Below the pieces are notes generated by a model. It did no database searches, was not told the DNA's origin, and worked only from the letters and a program-made list of their open reading frames with translations. A program made the translations under genes and the position numbers. From Rhodococcus sp. ARC_M6 (lineage in GTDB: Bacteria; Actinomycetota; Actinomycetes; Mycobacteriales; Mycobacteriaceae): 64,000 nt of DNA. Shown here one piece after another: positions 1-9,700 of the stretch. Each line of letters starts with the position of its first letter. The first letter of the stretch is position 1. The stretch spans positions 1-64,000 of the forward strand of contig NZ_JALGQH010000023.1 in NCBI RefSeq assembly GCF_022810305.1. Reading direction: 5' to 3'.

Positions 1-31
1 GGATTTCGGCCCAATCTTCCACGGACAGCAT
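1..31 (-). CDS. istA: IstA-type transposase, N-terminus only
   Basis: Starting at the ATG at 31 the minus strand reads MLSVEDWAEI, which is the characteristic N-terminus of actinobacterial IS21 IstA transposases (family knowledge). A perfect AGGAGG ribosome binding site lies at 41-46, nine bases before the start. Only ten codons are inside the window, so the rest of the gene, its DDE domain and the partner istB are not seen. The call rests on the peptide match plus the IS-like end beside it. Confidence 0.6.
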   Translation of the reverse strand, partial: MLSVEDWAEI

Positions 32-127
32 CCCTTCGTCCCTCCTGGCTCGACTAAAGCCAGGATCGCCGGTCAGGGGTCAATATTGAAGTGCCGTACC
101 TTGATCAGTTTTCACGTGCCGTCGACA
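1..127 (-). mobile_element. End of an IS21-family insertion sequence (cut by window edge)
   Basis: The minus strand read from 127 starts with TGTCGACGGCACGTG and repeats the core GGCAC about 25 bases further in, the pattern of TG-starting ends with internal terminal repeats in IS21 elements. It leads into the first codons of an istA-like gene. The outer boundary at 127 is inferred from the TG terminus; no target duplication can be tested because the other end is outside the window. Confidence 0.55.
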
Positions 128-612
128 AGAACTACGAGTTGCGAGGGACTCAGCGTGTGTGTGTCGTCCAAGCATGGCCACTCCTAACCGGTCCGGTACG
201 GAATCTGGACCAGTTCGCCCGAAACGTAAATCTCCGGATGAAAGGCTCGGTGTGCGTTCGTATCTTGGATCAGCCCGGACGTCGTCGATTGCACGGAGAA
301 GCAACACGTCGGGATGCATCAGTTGATTCAATCAGCAGACTGTGGTTGCCACAGTCCAGGAGACCCAGATTGCCATTACTTGACATAATGTAGATTATCG
401 GCAAATTTCCGACCTGCGGATATAGGTGCTGAGTTCCATTCCCGTCCATCGACATACTTACCTGCGCCTGCGCCTGCAGCTGCCCGCCCTATATACACAC
501 GCGCACAGATCGCCCAGCCGGCTTCCGTGCTTAGTCCGGCAGCCGGCGTTGTCCGTCGTACCCAGATCTTCCGCCGAGTCAGATCCTTGGTCAGACGATC
601 CCGCTGCGCATC
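128..612. other. Non-coding stretch beside the IS end
   Basis: I see no open frame with believable protein composition or a good ribosome binding site. A short inverted repeat ATAAT-GTAG-ATTAT sits near 384-397 just after a TTGACA-like hexamer; it may be a promoter or recombination remnant, but nothing confirms this. Confidence 0.3.
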
Positions 613-649
613 CCATGCCCGTCCAGTCGCACGGCCTGGACGGGCATGG
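613..649. repeat. Perfect 14-bp inverted repeat, 9-nt loop
   Basis: Arm CCATGCCCGTCCAG (613-626) pairs exactly with 636-649. No T-run follows on either strand, so a classical Rho-independent terminator is not obvious. It is the first of three consecutive palindromes before the GGDEF gene. Confidence 0.6.
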
Positions 650-670
650 ATGGATACAAGCACTCAGCGT

Positions 671-697
671 CCCGATCCGGCAGTGACCCGGATCGGG
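671..697. repeat. Perfect 10-bp inverted repeat, 7-nt loop
   Basis: CCCGATCCGG (671-680) pairs with CCGGATCGGG (688-697). Second of the three palindromes between the IS end and the GGDEF gene. Confidence 0.6.
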
Positions 698-722
698 ATC
701 GAAGTCCCCATCCCAGTGCCCT

Positions 723-755
723 CACCTCAATACGTCACTGTGACGTATTGAGGTG
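723..755. promoter_or_regulatory. Perfect 16-bp palindrome, candidate operator
   Basis: CACCTCAATACGTCAC (723-738), one central T, then its exact complement (740-755). A 33-bp perfect palindrome with TGACGTA-type half sites, 60 bases upstream of the GGDEF gene, is the form expected of a dimeric regulator site (TetR/FadR type). No candidate regulator gene is adjacent, so the cognate factor is unknown. Confidence 0.5.
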
Positions 756-814
756 CAAGTACCGGCGCGCATCATCGAACAATTCTGATGACCGACTAAG
801 ATCGGCGACATGCT

Positions 815-1954
815 TTGTTTTCGGCCCGCCTTTTCACGAGGTTTGCATCCTCAGTGAAACCTATACGCGACGTGGCCGAACGATGGCTGGCAGTACCTGA
901 CCAATTTGATCGATTTACCCGTTTTCTTCGTGACAACGGATTGCTGGTGACAACGCGGAATGTCATCGGGTTCATGGTGATTTCCATGGGCGTCACTATT
1001 CTTCTCAAACGCTTGGGTACTCAATCGTCGCAGGTAATCGACTTTCCCTTGGATTTGATCATCGGCGTACTCGCCGTGATCAGCGGGTTTGCATTGCCGA
1101 CACTCGCAACCACTCGGGAACGCTCGTACCAGTTTGTCATCGCCAGCGATCTCGCCATTGCGATCATTGTGCTCACCGAAGCGAATCTTGAACAACGACT
1201 GATGGGTTCACTCGTATTTGGACTTGTCGGCTCTTACATCGCGTTCTTTCACAACGTGCGAGCTCAGATTTGGCACCTATCGTTCTCGACGGTAGTCATC
1301 ATCGTTGCCAGCATCGGCGTGTTCTCAGATGCGCCGACCACTGCTTTCGATGTTCTCGGTCGAATCCTCTTTGCGATCAGCCTGATCACGATAATGCCGT
1401 TGCTGACTCAGATTGCGCTGGCACTTCTCAGCAACGACGCACAGAGTTCCGAACTCGATCCATTGACGGACCTGCTCAATCGGCGGGGCCTTACGCGCCG
1501 TACGTCGGAATTAGTACGGTCAAAATCCAGGGTCGGCCAGTCATTGCTGGTCGTGGTAGTTGATATCGATAGCTTCAAGCATTTCAACGACACCTACGGT
1601 CATGATGTCGGCGATCGCGTCATCCTCCGCACCGGGAATCGGCTGACCGAGTGGGCGCGACCGGACGCAGCCATTGCCAGAGTTGGTGGCGATGAATTTG
1701 TCGTCGTTCAGATCATGCCGCTGCATGCCGTCGGAGATTTGCTTTCCCGGATTCACGGTGTCATGAATGGTTCGATGGTCGAGCCGCGCTCGACCACGAG
1801 TATCGGAATCGCCATCCACAACGGTCTGTGGTCCGATACTGATGCGATGGATGCCGGAGTCGACGAACTTCACCGTCTGGCGGATTCCGCAATGTACGAG
1901 AGTAAGCGCCTCGGCGGAGATCATGTCCACACAATTGTGATGACGTCGCCCTGA
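815..1954 (+). CDS. Membrane-anchored GGDEF diguanylate cyclase
   Basis: Predicted to make cyclic di-GMP from two GTP. The N-terminal half (about residues 45-200) is strongly hydrophobic with several membrane-spanning segments. A C-terminal GGDEF domain begins at DPLTDLLNRRGL (about residue 215) and carries an intact RVGGDEF active-site loop near residue 290, followed by the usual TTSIGIA-type strand. No EAL phosphodiesterase domain follows and I see no canonical RxxD inhibitory site five residues before the motif. The start is uncertain: the TTG at 815 has no clear ribosome binding site, and the in-frame GTG at 854 is an alternative. It converges with the DUF5709 gene. A 33-bp palindrome lies just upstream. 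Confidence 0.85.
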   Translation: MFSARLFTRFASSVKPIRDVAERWLAVPDQFDRFTRFLRDNGLLVTTRNVIGFMVISMGVTILLKRLGTQSSQVIDFPLDLIIGVLAVISGFALPTLATTRERSYQFVIASDLAIAIIVLTEANLEQRLMGSLVFGLVGSYIAFFHNVRAQIWHLSFSTVVIIVASIGVFSDAPTTAFDVLGRILFAISLITIMPLLTQIALALLSNDAQSSELDPLTDLLNRRGLTRRTSELVRSKSRVGQSLLVVVVDIDSFKHFNDTYGHDVGDRVILRTGNRLTEWARPDAAIARVGGDEFVVVQIMPLHAVGDLLSRIHGVMNGSMVEPRSTTSIGIAIHNGLWSDTDAMDAGVDELHRLADSAMYESKRLGGDHVHTIVMTSP

Positions 1955-1981
1955 GCGGCGCAGCCCTCGAATCGCGCCGGC

Positions 1982-2461
1982 CTAGTCCTCGATGATGTGA
2001 ACGGCGGCTTCCTCTGCGGATGCGGCCGCACCGTCGACACCGACATCCTCGGCGACGAGTTCACTTTCCTCGTCTTCGTAGCGGCCTTCGTCTTCGGCGA
2101 CGAGTCGGCCGGCGCGACGGTTGCCGACCTCGCTGTGGGATGGGAATTCCGATTCCCGCACGGGATCGTCAGCGTAGGCGGGCTCGTACAACGGATCACC
2201 GAGTTTCGCTGCTGGATCGGGTTCTTCTTCGGCGAGGCGTTGGTCGAGGGTCTCCCCCGCATCCGGATCGCCCAGAAGGTAAGGACGCTCGGGCGGTGAG
2301 ATTCCCTCGTCGAGGATGTCGTCGACTCCTCGGTCGATCAGTGTGTCTTCGGGTTGTAGTTGATCGTCGGGATCGAGGCTGTAGCTGCCTTCGGCTGCCG
2401 CACCGGTGTCATCCGCATCATTCATAACTCCACGATTCCATGCGTCGGGGGCTTTCGCCAT
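1982..2461 (-). CDS. DUF5709 family acidic protein
   Basis: A small, very acidic, hydrophilic protein with the pattern of the actinobacterial DUF5709 family: YSLDPDDQLQPEDTL near the start, a Gly/Pro-rich middle (ERPYLLGDPDAGETLDQRL) and an RRAGRLVAEDEG segment near the end. The function of the family is unknown. There are two possible starts: the ATG at 2461, which lacks a good ribosome binding site, and an internal ATG at 2425 (MNDADDTG...), which resembles family N-termini but has a GGAG only two bases before it. It is co-directional with the lipase, 14 bases after its stop, so it may be the last gene of the NRPS-lipase transcription unit. Confidence 0.75.
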   Translation of the reverse strand: MAKAPDAWNRGVMNDADDTGAAAEGSYSLDPDDQLQPEDTLIDRGVDDILDEGISPPERPYLLGDPDAGETLDQRLAEEEPDPAAKLGDPLYEPAYADDPVRESEFPSHSEVGNRRAGRLVAEDEGRYEDEESELVAEDVGVDGAAASAEEAAVHIIED

Positions 2462-2475
2462 GTGAGCGAGTCATG

Positions 2476-3693
2476 TCAGCAGTTGCTCGGTGCAGGTTTG
2501 CCGTCGAATCGATCTTGGAGGTAATCGAATGCGTCCGGTAGGCCGAGGACTGCGGTGGTGAGGTGATCCGGACTGGGGTAAAGCTGGGATTCGACGGTAG
2601 CGCCCGCGGCGCAGTACCGGGCATTGGTGTTGAGTACCGAATCGACGGGAATCAAAGCGTCTGTGGGACTGTGCCATTCGAATATCGGCGCGGTGGGGAT
2701 GCCGGGATAGAGTTCGACGCTGTTGTCGTTCATGACGGTGATGGCTTGGGGACTGGTCAGCATCGCTATCGAGTCGGTGACTTGGCGGGCGCTTCGACCG
2801 GCTCCGGCGAGCAGGATGTCGTTGGTGCAGGCATTGGTCAGTTGTACTTCCATGGCGCGGCCGGCGGCATTGAGTTCGTTGCTCAGTGGCAGTTCGCTCG
2901 GGTATTCACGTTCGAGTCCCATCGCGGCGGCGAATGCGAGGCCGAATGCGGGATGGGGGTCTTGACCGAGTGCGTTGGCCATTTTGGCGATGTTCATCGG
3001 TACGCCGCCTTGGGCGACGCCGACGAGGTTGATCTCGGGGGCGTAGGTGGGTGCCAGAGCAGCAGCCCACGCTGTTGCCATGCCGCCGCCGGAGTACCCG
3101 GCGATCGCGACGGGGCTGGCTGAGACGCGCAGTTCGGGGACTTTCTGGGCGGCGCGGATGCCGTCGAGGGTGATTTGGCCGCCGAGGCGTGCTGCGCCGT
3201 AGGCGCTGTTGGGGCCCAGATGGTCGGGTAGTGCGACGGTCCAGCCTCGTTGTAGTGCAACGTTCAGGGCTGGGGCTTCGCGGAAGACCTTGTTGGGGTC
3301 GGAGGTGTAGAGGGTGCGTGATGGTGCGCATTCTGATCCGAGCGCGTTGACGATGTGCTGGTAGGACAGCAGTGGGCCGTCAGGTTGCTGGTTGGCGGGC
3401 ACGAGCACTGTGGTGACCGCAACGATCGGATTGTTCTCGGAGTTGGTCGAGCGGAAGCTGACCTGCCAGAACGAGGCGCCGGGGAAGGTGGGGAGGTCGG
3501 GAGCTCGGCGTACCGAAATCGGGGTTCCGACGGGGCCGGTCGCGGCTTCGGTTTGGGCGTAGAACGGGTCGGGGTCCGGGGCTGGGTATGCGGGCACAGC
3601 GCTTGCCGTTCCGTGCCCGGCTGTGAGTGCCAACGACAGCAACGCGGTTGTCAGCACTGTTCCGGTAAACCTACGTCGAGTTCTAGACTTCAA
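2476..3693 (-). CDS. Secreted lipase (LIP / secretory lipase family)
   Basis: An alpha/beta hydrolase of the actinobacterial secretory lipase family, about 405 aa. It has an N-terminal signal peptide (KSRTRRR, hydrophobic core, cleavage after ASA near residue 31), a nucleophile elbow GYSGGG, and a C-terminal region with Asp (SPTDALIPVDS) and His (PSPDHLT) suited to complete a Ser-Asp-His triad. I place the start at the TTG at 3693 because GGAGGGG sits eight bases upstream; a longer GTG start at 3708 would run through that ribosome binding site. It lies 94 bases downstream of the NRPS on the same strand, so it may be co-expressed and could hydrolyse or remodel an acylated product. That link is inference. 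Confidence 0.8.
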   Translation of the reverse strand: MKSRTRRRFTGTVLTTALLSLALTAGHGTASAVPAYPAPDPDPFYAQTEAATGPVGTPISVRRAPDLPTFPGASFWQVSFRSTNSENNPIVAVTTVLVPANQQPDGPLLSYQHIVNALGSECAPSRTLYTSDPNKVFREAPALNVALQRGWTVALPDHLGPNSAYGAARLGGQITLDGIRAAQKVPELRVSASPVAIAGYSGGGMATAWAAALAPTYAPEINLVGVAQGGVPMNIAKMANALGQDPHPAFGLAFAAAMGLEREYPSELPLSNELNAAGRAMEVQLTNACTNDILLAGAGRSARQVTDSIAMLTSPQAITVMNDNSVELYPGIPTAPIFEWHSPTDALIPVDSVLNTNARYCAAGATVESQLYPSPDHLTTAVLGLPDAFDYLQDRFDGKPAPSNC

Positions 3694-3787
3694 TGGTTTC
3701 CCCTCCACCTGATGGACATCGACACATGAACTCCAATAGGTGCCTTCCGGTACCTACCTGTTGTCTCATACCCCGGAGGAACGGGTT

Positions 3788-6700
3788 TCAGACATCTTCC
3801 GCGAGTAGGTGGCGCTTGATCGATGCGGCGACGTGGGCGATCGGTCCGGGTTCGATCATCTGGTTGTGCCGGCAGTCCACGTCGTCGACTGCGATGTCGC
3901 CGCCGACAAATTCGCGCCATTCGCTGACGTCGTGGCCGTTGTCGGCGGATTGCCTCGCGATGAAGAACTGGACGTCTCCGTCGAAACGCGTCGGCCGGTG
4001 TGCGTTGGTCAGGGCGACGGAGCGTGAGTATCCGGCGCTGATGCGTTCGAGGTGCTGCGCTTCGACTCCGGTACCGGGGCCGAGGGTGCGTTCGAGGAGG
4101 GCCGCGGCGTCGGCGAATGTTTCGATCTCGGTTTCGTCGGACGGAAGTCCCAGTCCTGCAATGAGTTCGGTGACCGAGAGTTCTTCCGGTTGATCATCGC
4201 TGCTTGCCGGGAAGCTGTCGAGGATCGCGACGGTGGATACCGGTACGGATCGCGTGTCGAGTTCGTGGGCTACGGCGTGGGCGATGACGCCGCCGAGTGA
4301 CCAGCCGACCAGGTGGATGGGACCGTCGGGTGCGAGTTCCAGAATGCGGTCGGCATAGTTCTTGGCTAGTTCGGTGAGTGTGTCAAAGGTCGGTCCGCCG
4401 CTGAGCGATGGCAACTGGAGCCCGTAGATGGGCCGGCCGGCGTCGATGTGGCTGACGAATCCTGAGTATCCCCAAGATAATCCGATGCCGGGGTGGATGA
4501 AGAACAGCGGCGGCTGTGTTCCGTCGGCGCGCAGGGTGATGACGGGAGCGAGTACGGCGGAGATGTCGGTCGGCTGGGTCTCATGTTCGATCAGGTCCGC
4601 GGCGCGGGCGACTCCGGCTGGGGTGGGGTCGAGGAAGATCGACTGCAGTCGTACGCGTCGGCCGATTCGTTTGTCGAGTTCGGCGGTGATGCGGGTGGCG
4701 ACGATGGAGTTGCCGCCGAGGTCGAAGAAGTTGTCGTCGATGCCGACTGTGTCGTGGCCCAGTACGGAGGCGAAGATGTCGGTGACGACGCGTTCGGTGT
4801 TGGTGGTGGGCGGTGCGTAGGGCACGGTTCGGTGTTCGAAGTCCGGTGACGGGAGTGCTCGTCGATCGAGTTTTCCGACGGGTGTCATCGGGATCTTGTC
4901 GACGACGATGATGGCGGCGGGCACCATGTGTGCGGGTAGGCGCGCGGAGAGGTGGTGTCTGAGTTCGGCTTCCGCGACGGTGTGGCCTTCGACGGGCTGT
5001 ACGTAGGCGACGAGGACGGTGTCGCCGGCCGGCGATTGTTGGCCGAGGGTCGCGGCGAAGCCGACTGACGGGTGAGCGGTGAGGACGGAGTCGATTTCGC
5101 CGAGTTCGATGCGGAATCCACGGACTTTGATCTGGAAGTCACTGCGCCCCATGTATTCGAGGGTGTGGTCGGCGCGCCAGCGGACGAGGTCGCCGGTGCG
5201 GTACATGCGGTGACCGGGTTGGCCGTACGGGTCGGCGACGAATCGGTCGGACGTGAGGCCGGGGCGATGGTGGTAGCCGCGGGCTAGGCCGGGGCCGGTG
5301 ATGTAGAGCTCGCCGATGACGCCGACGGGTACGGGGCGTAGGTGTGCGTCGAGGACGAGGTCGGCGAATCCGATGGCGGGATGACCGATGTTGATGTTCT
5401 CCCCTGGCCGCATGGGTGTACTGACGCTGGCTTGGATGGTGGATTCGGTGGGTCCGTAGCCGTTGAACATGCGGCGGTCGCGTCCCCAGATGTCGACGAG
5501 TTCAGGTGTGCAGGCTTCGCCGCCGACTGCGAGTACACGCAGTTCGGGTAGTGCGGAGCTTTCGATGGAGCTCAGCGCGGTGGGTGTGATGAAGGCGTGG
5601 GAGACGTGTTCGTCGGCGAAGATGTCGGCGAGTTCGGATCCACCGAAGACGGCCGGCGGAATGATAACCAGGCAGGCTCCGCTACCGAAGGCCATCATGA
5701 GTTCGAAGACTGATGCGTCGAAGCTCGGTGATGCGAGGTGGGAGATGCGTGAGGTTATCTTGACGTTGAATCGTTGATGTTCCTCGGCGTTGAGGTTGGA
5801 CAGGCCGCGGTGGGTGACGATCACGCCCTTCGGCTTGCCGGTCGATCCTGAGGTGTAAATGAGATACGCGGGGTGTTCGAGGTGGAGTGGGGATGTGCGT
5901 TCGGTGTCTGTGACGGGTGTGGCGTCCTGGGCGTCGAGAGTCTGCCGCGACAGTTCTGAGTCCAACACGATCCAGTCGATACTCTCGGGCAGCAGGTCTC
6001 GCCGGGAGCTGACTGTCAGGCCGAGGACGGCTCCGGAGTCGTCAAGCATGTGCACGATGCGGTCTTCGGGATAGTTCGGGTCGACGGGCAGGAATGCCGC
6101 ACCGGTTTTGGTGACGGCCCAGATTGCGATTACTTCCCAGGCGGATCGCGGAAGGCCCAGTGCTACAAAGTTTTCCGGTCCGATTCCGCGCGCGAGCAGC
6201 ACCTTGGCGAGTCGTGTCGATTCGGTATCGAGTTCTTCGTAGGTCAGGTTCCAGTCTTGGCTGGATACTGCTTGGCCGTTCGGGTTGAGTTCGACGGAGG
6301 CTGCGAGGATTTCCGGCCAGGTCTGTGCTCGGGTTGCACGCTCCCCCAGCGCCGGGACGAGTGCAGCGGACTCTTCGGTGCCGAGGATGTCGATGTCAGC
6401 GAGTTGGATGTCGGTGTCGGCCCCGACGGATTCGAGGATCAGACGCAGTCGCTGCGAAAACTCTTCGATGGTGCCGGGTTCGAAGAGGTCTACCGCGTAG
6501 ATGAATGCTGCTGATATTCCGTCCGGTTGTCCGTCGGCGTCGAAGGATTCACTGACGACGAGTTCAAGGTCTTCCTTGGCGGTTTTGGAGTCGGTTCCCA
6601 CAGCTTCTACGGTCAGGCCGGGGAGTTCGAGTACGACCTTTTCGTTGTTCTGCAGTTCGAGTGCCACTTGGAAGAGCGGTGAGTACGAGGTGGACCTGGT

Positions 6701-9700
6701 GGGGTTGATGACGTCGACGAGCCGTTCGAACGGCAGGTCGGCGTGCTGGTAGGCGGCGAGGTCCGTCTCTCGTATCCCGCGCAGTAAGTCGGTGAATGTT
6801 TGATCCGGGTCGACTGGGGTGCGGAGGACCAGTGTGTTGACGAACATTCCGACGAGGTTCTCGACTTCTTCTTTGCCGCGGCCGGCGATGGGGGTGCCGA
6901 TGCTGACTTCTTCGGCGCCGGAGAGTTTGGCGAGTAGGACTGCCAGTGCGCCGTGCAGTGCCATGAACATGGTGACGCCCTGTTCACGGGTCAATGCGGT
7001 GAGTGCTCGGTGTGTGTCGGCGTCGATGCGGAAGTCGAAGCGGTCGCCGTGGAAGGTTTGTTGGAGTGGGCGTGGGTGATCGGTGGGTAGTGCGATGACG
7101 TCGTCGAGTCCGGCGAGTTGTTCACTCCAGTAGTGCAGTTGACTGCTGATGATCGACGTCGGATCTGTTTCGGAGCCGAGGACGTCCTGCTGCCACAGGG
7201 TGAAGTCTGCGTACTGGACCGGTAGCGGTTCCCACGCGGGCGAGGTGCCGGCGGTGCGGGACAGGTAGGCAATCATGACGTCGCGTGCGAGGGGCGCCAT
7301 GGATGCGCCGTCAGCGCAGATGTGGTGGACGACGACGAACAACACGTGGGTCGCTGTCAGTTCCGGTGGGGTATCGAGTTGGTACAGCGACACCCGTAGT
7401 GGAAGTTCGTTGGCGACGTCGAACCCTTCTTGTGCGAGGGCGGTCATGCGTGGGAGTAGTTCGGAGTCGGTGACGGAAACGGTACTGATCGTGGGCAAGG
7501 CATCGTCGACGGTCAGGACGCGCTGTACCGGTTCACCGTTGACGGTCGGGAATACCGTTCGCAGGCTTTCGTGTCGGCCGACGACGTCGACGATGGCGGC
7601 TTTCATGGCGTCGACGTCGAGATCACCGGTGAGGCGGACGGCAAACGGAATGTTGTATGCCGCTGAGCTGGTGTCGAATTGGTTGAGGAACCACATCCGC
7701 TTCTGGGCGAGCGAGAGCGGAATGTTTCCGGTGCGTTCGGCTCGGGTGAGGGGTACGTGGATGCTGGTTGTGGGCGCTGCGGTGAGTTGCTCGGCGAGTT
7801 CCGCTGTGGTGGGTGATTCGAAGAGTGTTCGCACTCCGAGGTCCAGTTCGAGTGCCGTGTTGAGCCGCGAGACGACGCGGGTGGCGATCAGGGAGTTGCC
7901 GCCGCGGTCGAAGAAGTTGTCGTCGATGCCGATCTTGTCGACGTCGAGGATTTCGGCGAAGACGGCTGCGATTTGGCGTTCCAAGGGTGTGCGCGGTGCG
8001 CGGAATTCGGGGGCTGTCGCGGTGAAGTCCGGCGCGGGCAGCGCGTGGCGGTCGATTTTGCCGACGGCGTTGCGCGGTAGTTCGTCGACGATGGTGATGC
8101 TGGTGGGGACCATGTGCGTGGGCAACCGGCCGGACAGGTGGGAGACGACGGCTGCGGGGCTGAGGTCGGAGCCGTCGGTGATGGTCAGGTACGAGGCGAG
8201 TACGGTGCTTCCGCCGGGCCCTTCGACGCCGAGGGTGACGGAGTTGGTGACGCCGTCGATGGAGGTGATCGCGGTGTCGATCTCCCCCAGTTCGATGCGG
8301 AATCCGCGGACCTTGATCTGGAAGTCGCTGCGTCCGACGTATTCGATGGTGTGGTCGCTGCGCCAGCGGACGATGTCGCCGGTGCGGTACATCCGGTCGC
8401 CGGGCTTGCCGTAGGGGTTGGCGACAAACCGTTCGCTGGTCAGGGCGGTGCGGCGGTGGTAGCCGCGGGCGAGTCCGACGCCGGCGATGTAGAGCTCTCC
8501 TTGGGCGCCGACGGGTACGGGCTGCAATCGGGTGTCGAGGACGAGTTCGCTGACTCCGCGGATGGGTCCACCGATGGTGATCGGTGCGCCGACGGTCATG
8601 GGGGCACTGATGTCGGCCATGACGGTGGTTTCGGTGGGTCCGTAGGCGTTGGCCAGTTCGCGGCCGGGTGCCCAGCGCGTGACGAGGTCGGGTGGGCAGG
8701 CTTCTCCCCCGACAACGACGTGCCGGAATTCGTCGAGTCCGACGGGGCTGACTGTGGCGAGGGCTGCGGTGGTGATGAATGCGTGGGTGACGTGTTCGCG
8801 TTTGATGAGGTCGGCGAGTTCGGTGCCGCCGTAGACGTCGGTCGGTACGAGGACCATCGTGGCGCCCACACCGAACGCTTGGAGGTATTCGAAGATCGCG
8901 CCGTCGAAGCTGGGGGTGGCGAAATGCAGTGTCCGAGAAGTGTGGTCGGCGTGGAAGCGTCGTTGTTGGTCGAGTGCGAAGCTGTCGAGGCCGGCGTGCG
9001 TGACGACGACGCCCTTCGGTTTTCCGGTCGAGCCGGAGGTGTAGACGATGTAGGCGGCATTGCTCATCTCGAGTGCACCGAGGCGTTCATCTTGGCGCAT
9101 GGGGAGAGTGCAGGCGAGGGATACGTCCCGGTCGAAGGGTTCTTCGTCGATGACGAGCCACGATGCGGTGTTCGGCAGTGAGTCGACGGCATCGCTGACG
9201 GTGAGGCCGAACAGCACGTTGGAGTCGGTGAGCATGTGTTCGATGCGGTCGGCCGGGTAGGTGGGGTCGACGGGTACGAAGGCTGCTCCGGTTTTGGTGA
9301 CAGCCCAGACGGCGAGTACGGATTCGATCGAGCGGGCGATGCCGATGGCGATGGAAGTTTCGGGGCCGGCGCCTCGTTTGACGAGCTCCCTCGCCATTTG
9401 GTTGGAACGCCGGTCCAGATCGAAATAGGTGAGAGTGCTGGTGCCGGCGGACAGTCCGGTTCGGTCCGGCGCGGACAGTGCGATTCGATCGGGGAAGGTT
9501 GCGGCGACGTCGGCAAAGATTTCGGGAAGGGTTCGGGCCGAGCGGCCGGGGGCACCGAAGACGGGGACGAGGTCGCGGGTCTCGAATTCGGTCAGGAGCG
9601 ACACTCTGGCCAGGGGTTCGTCGGGTGTTGCAGCGATGTGTTCGATGGCGATGAGGATGCGTTCGGCGATTGTCGCGGCTTCGCGTTCGGTGAACTGGGT

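Noticed and set aside
376-663. Minus-strand frame beside the IS end
   Set aside because: Composition is not protein-like, and it runs across two palindromes.
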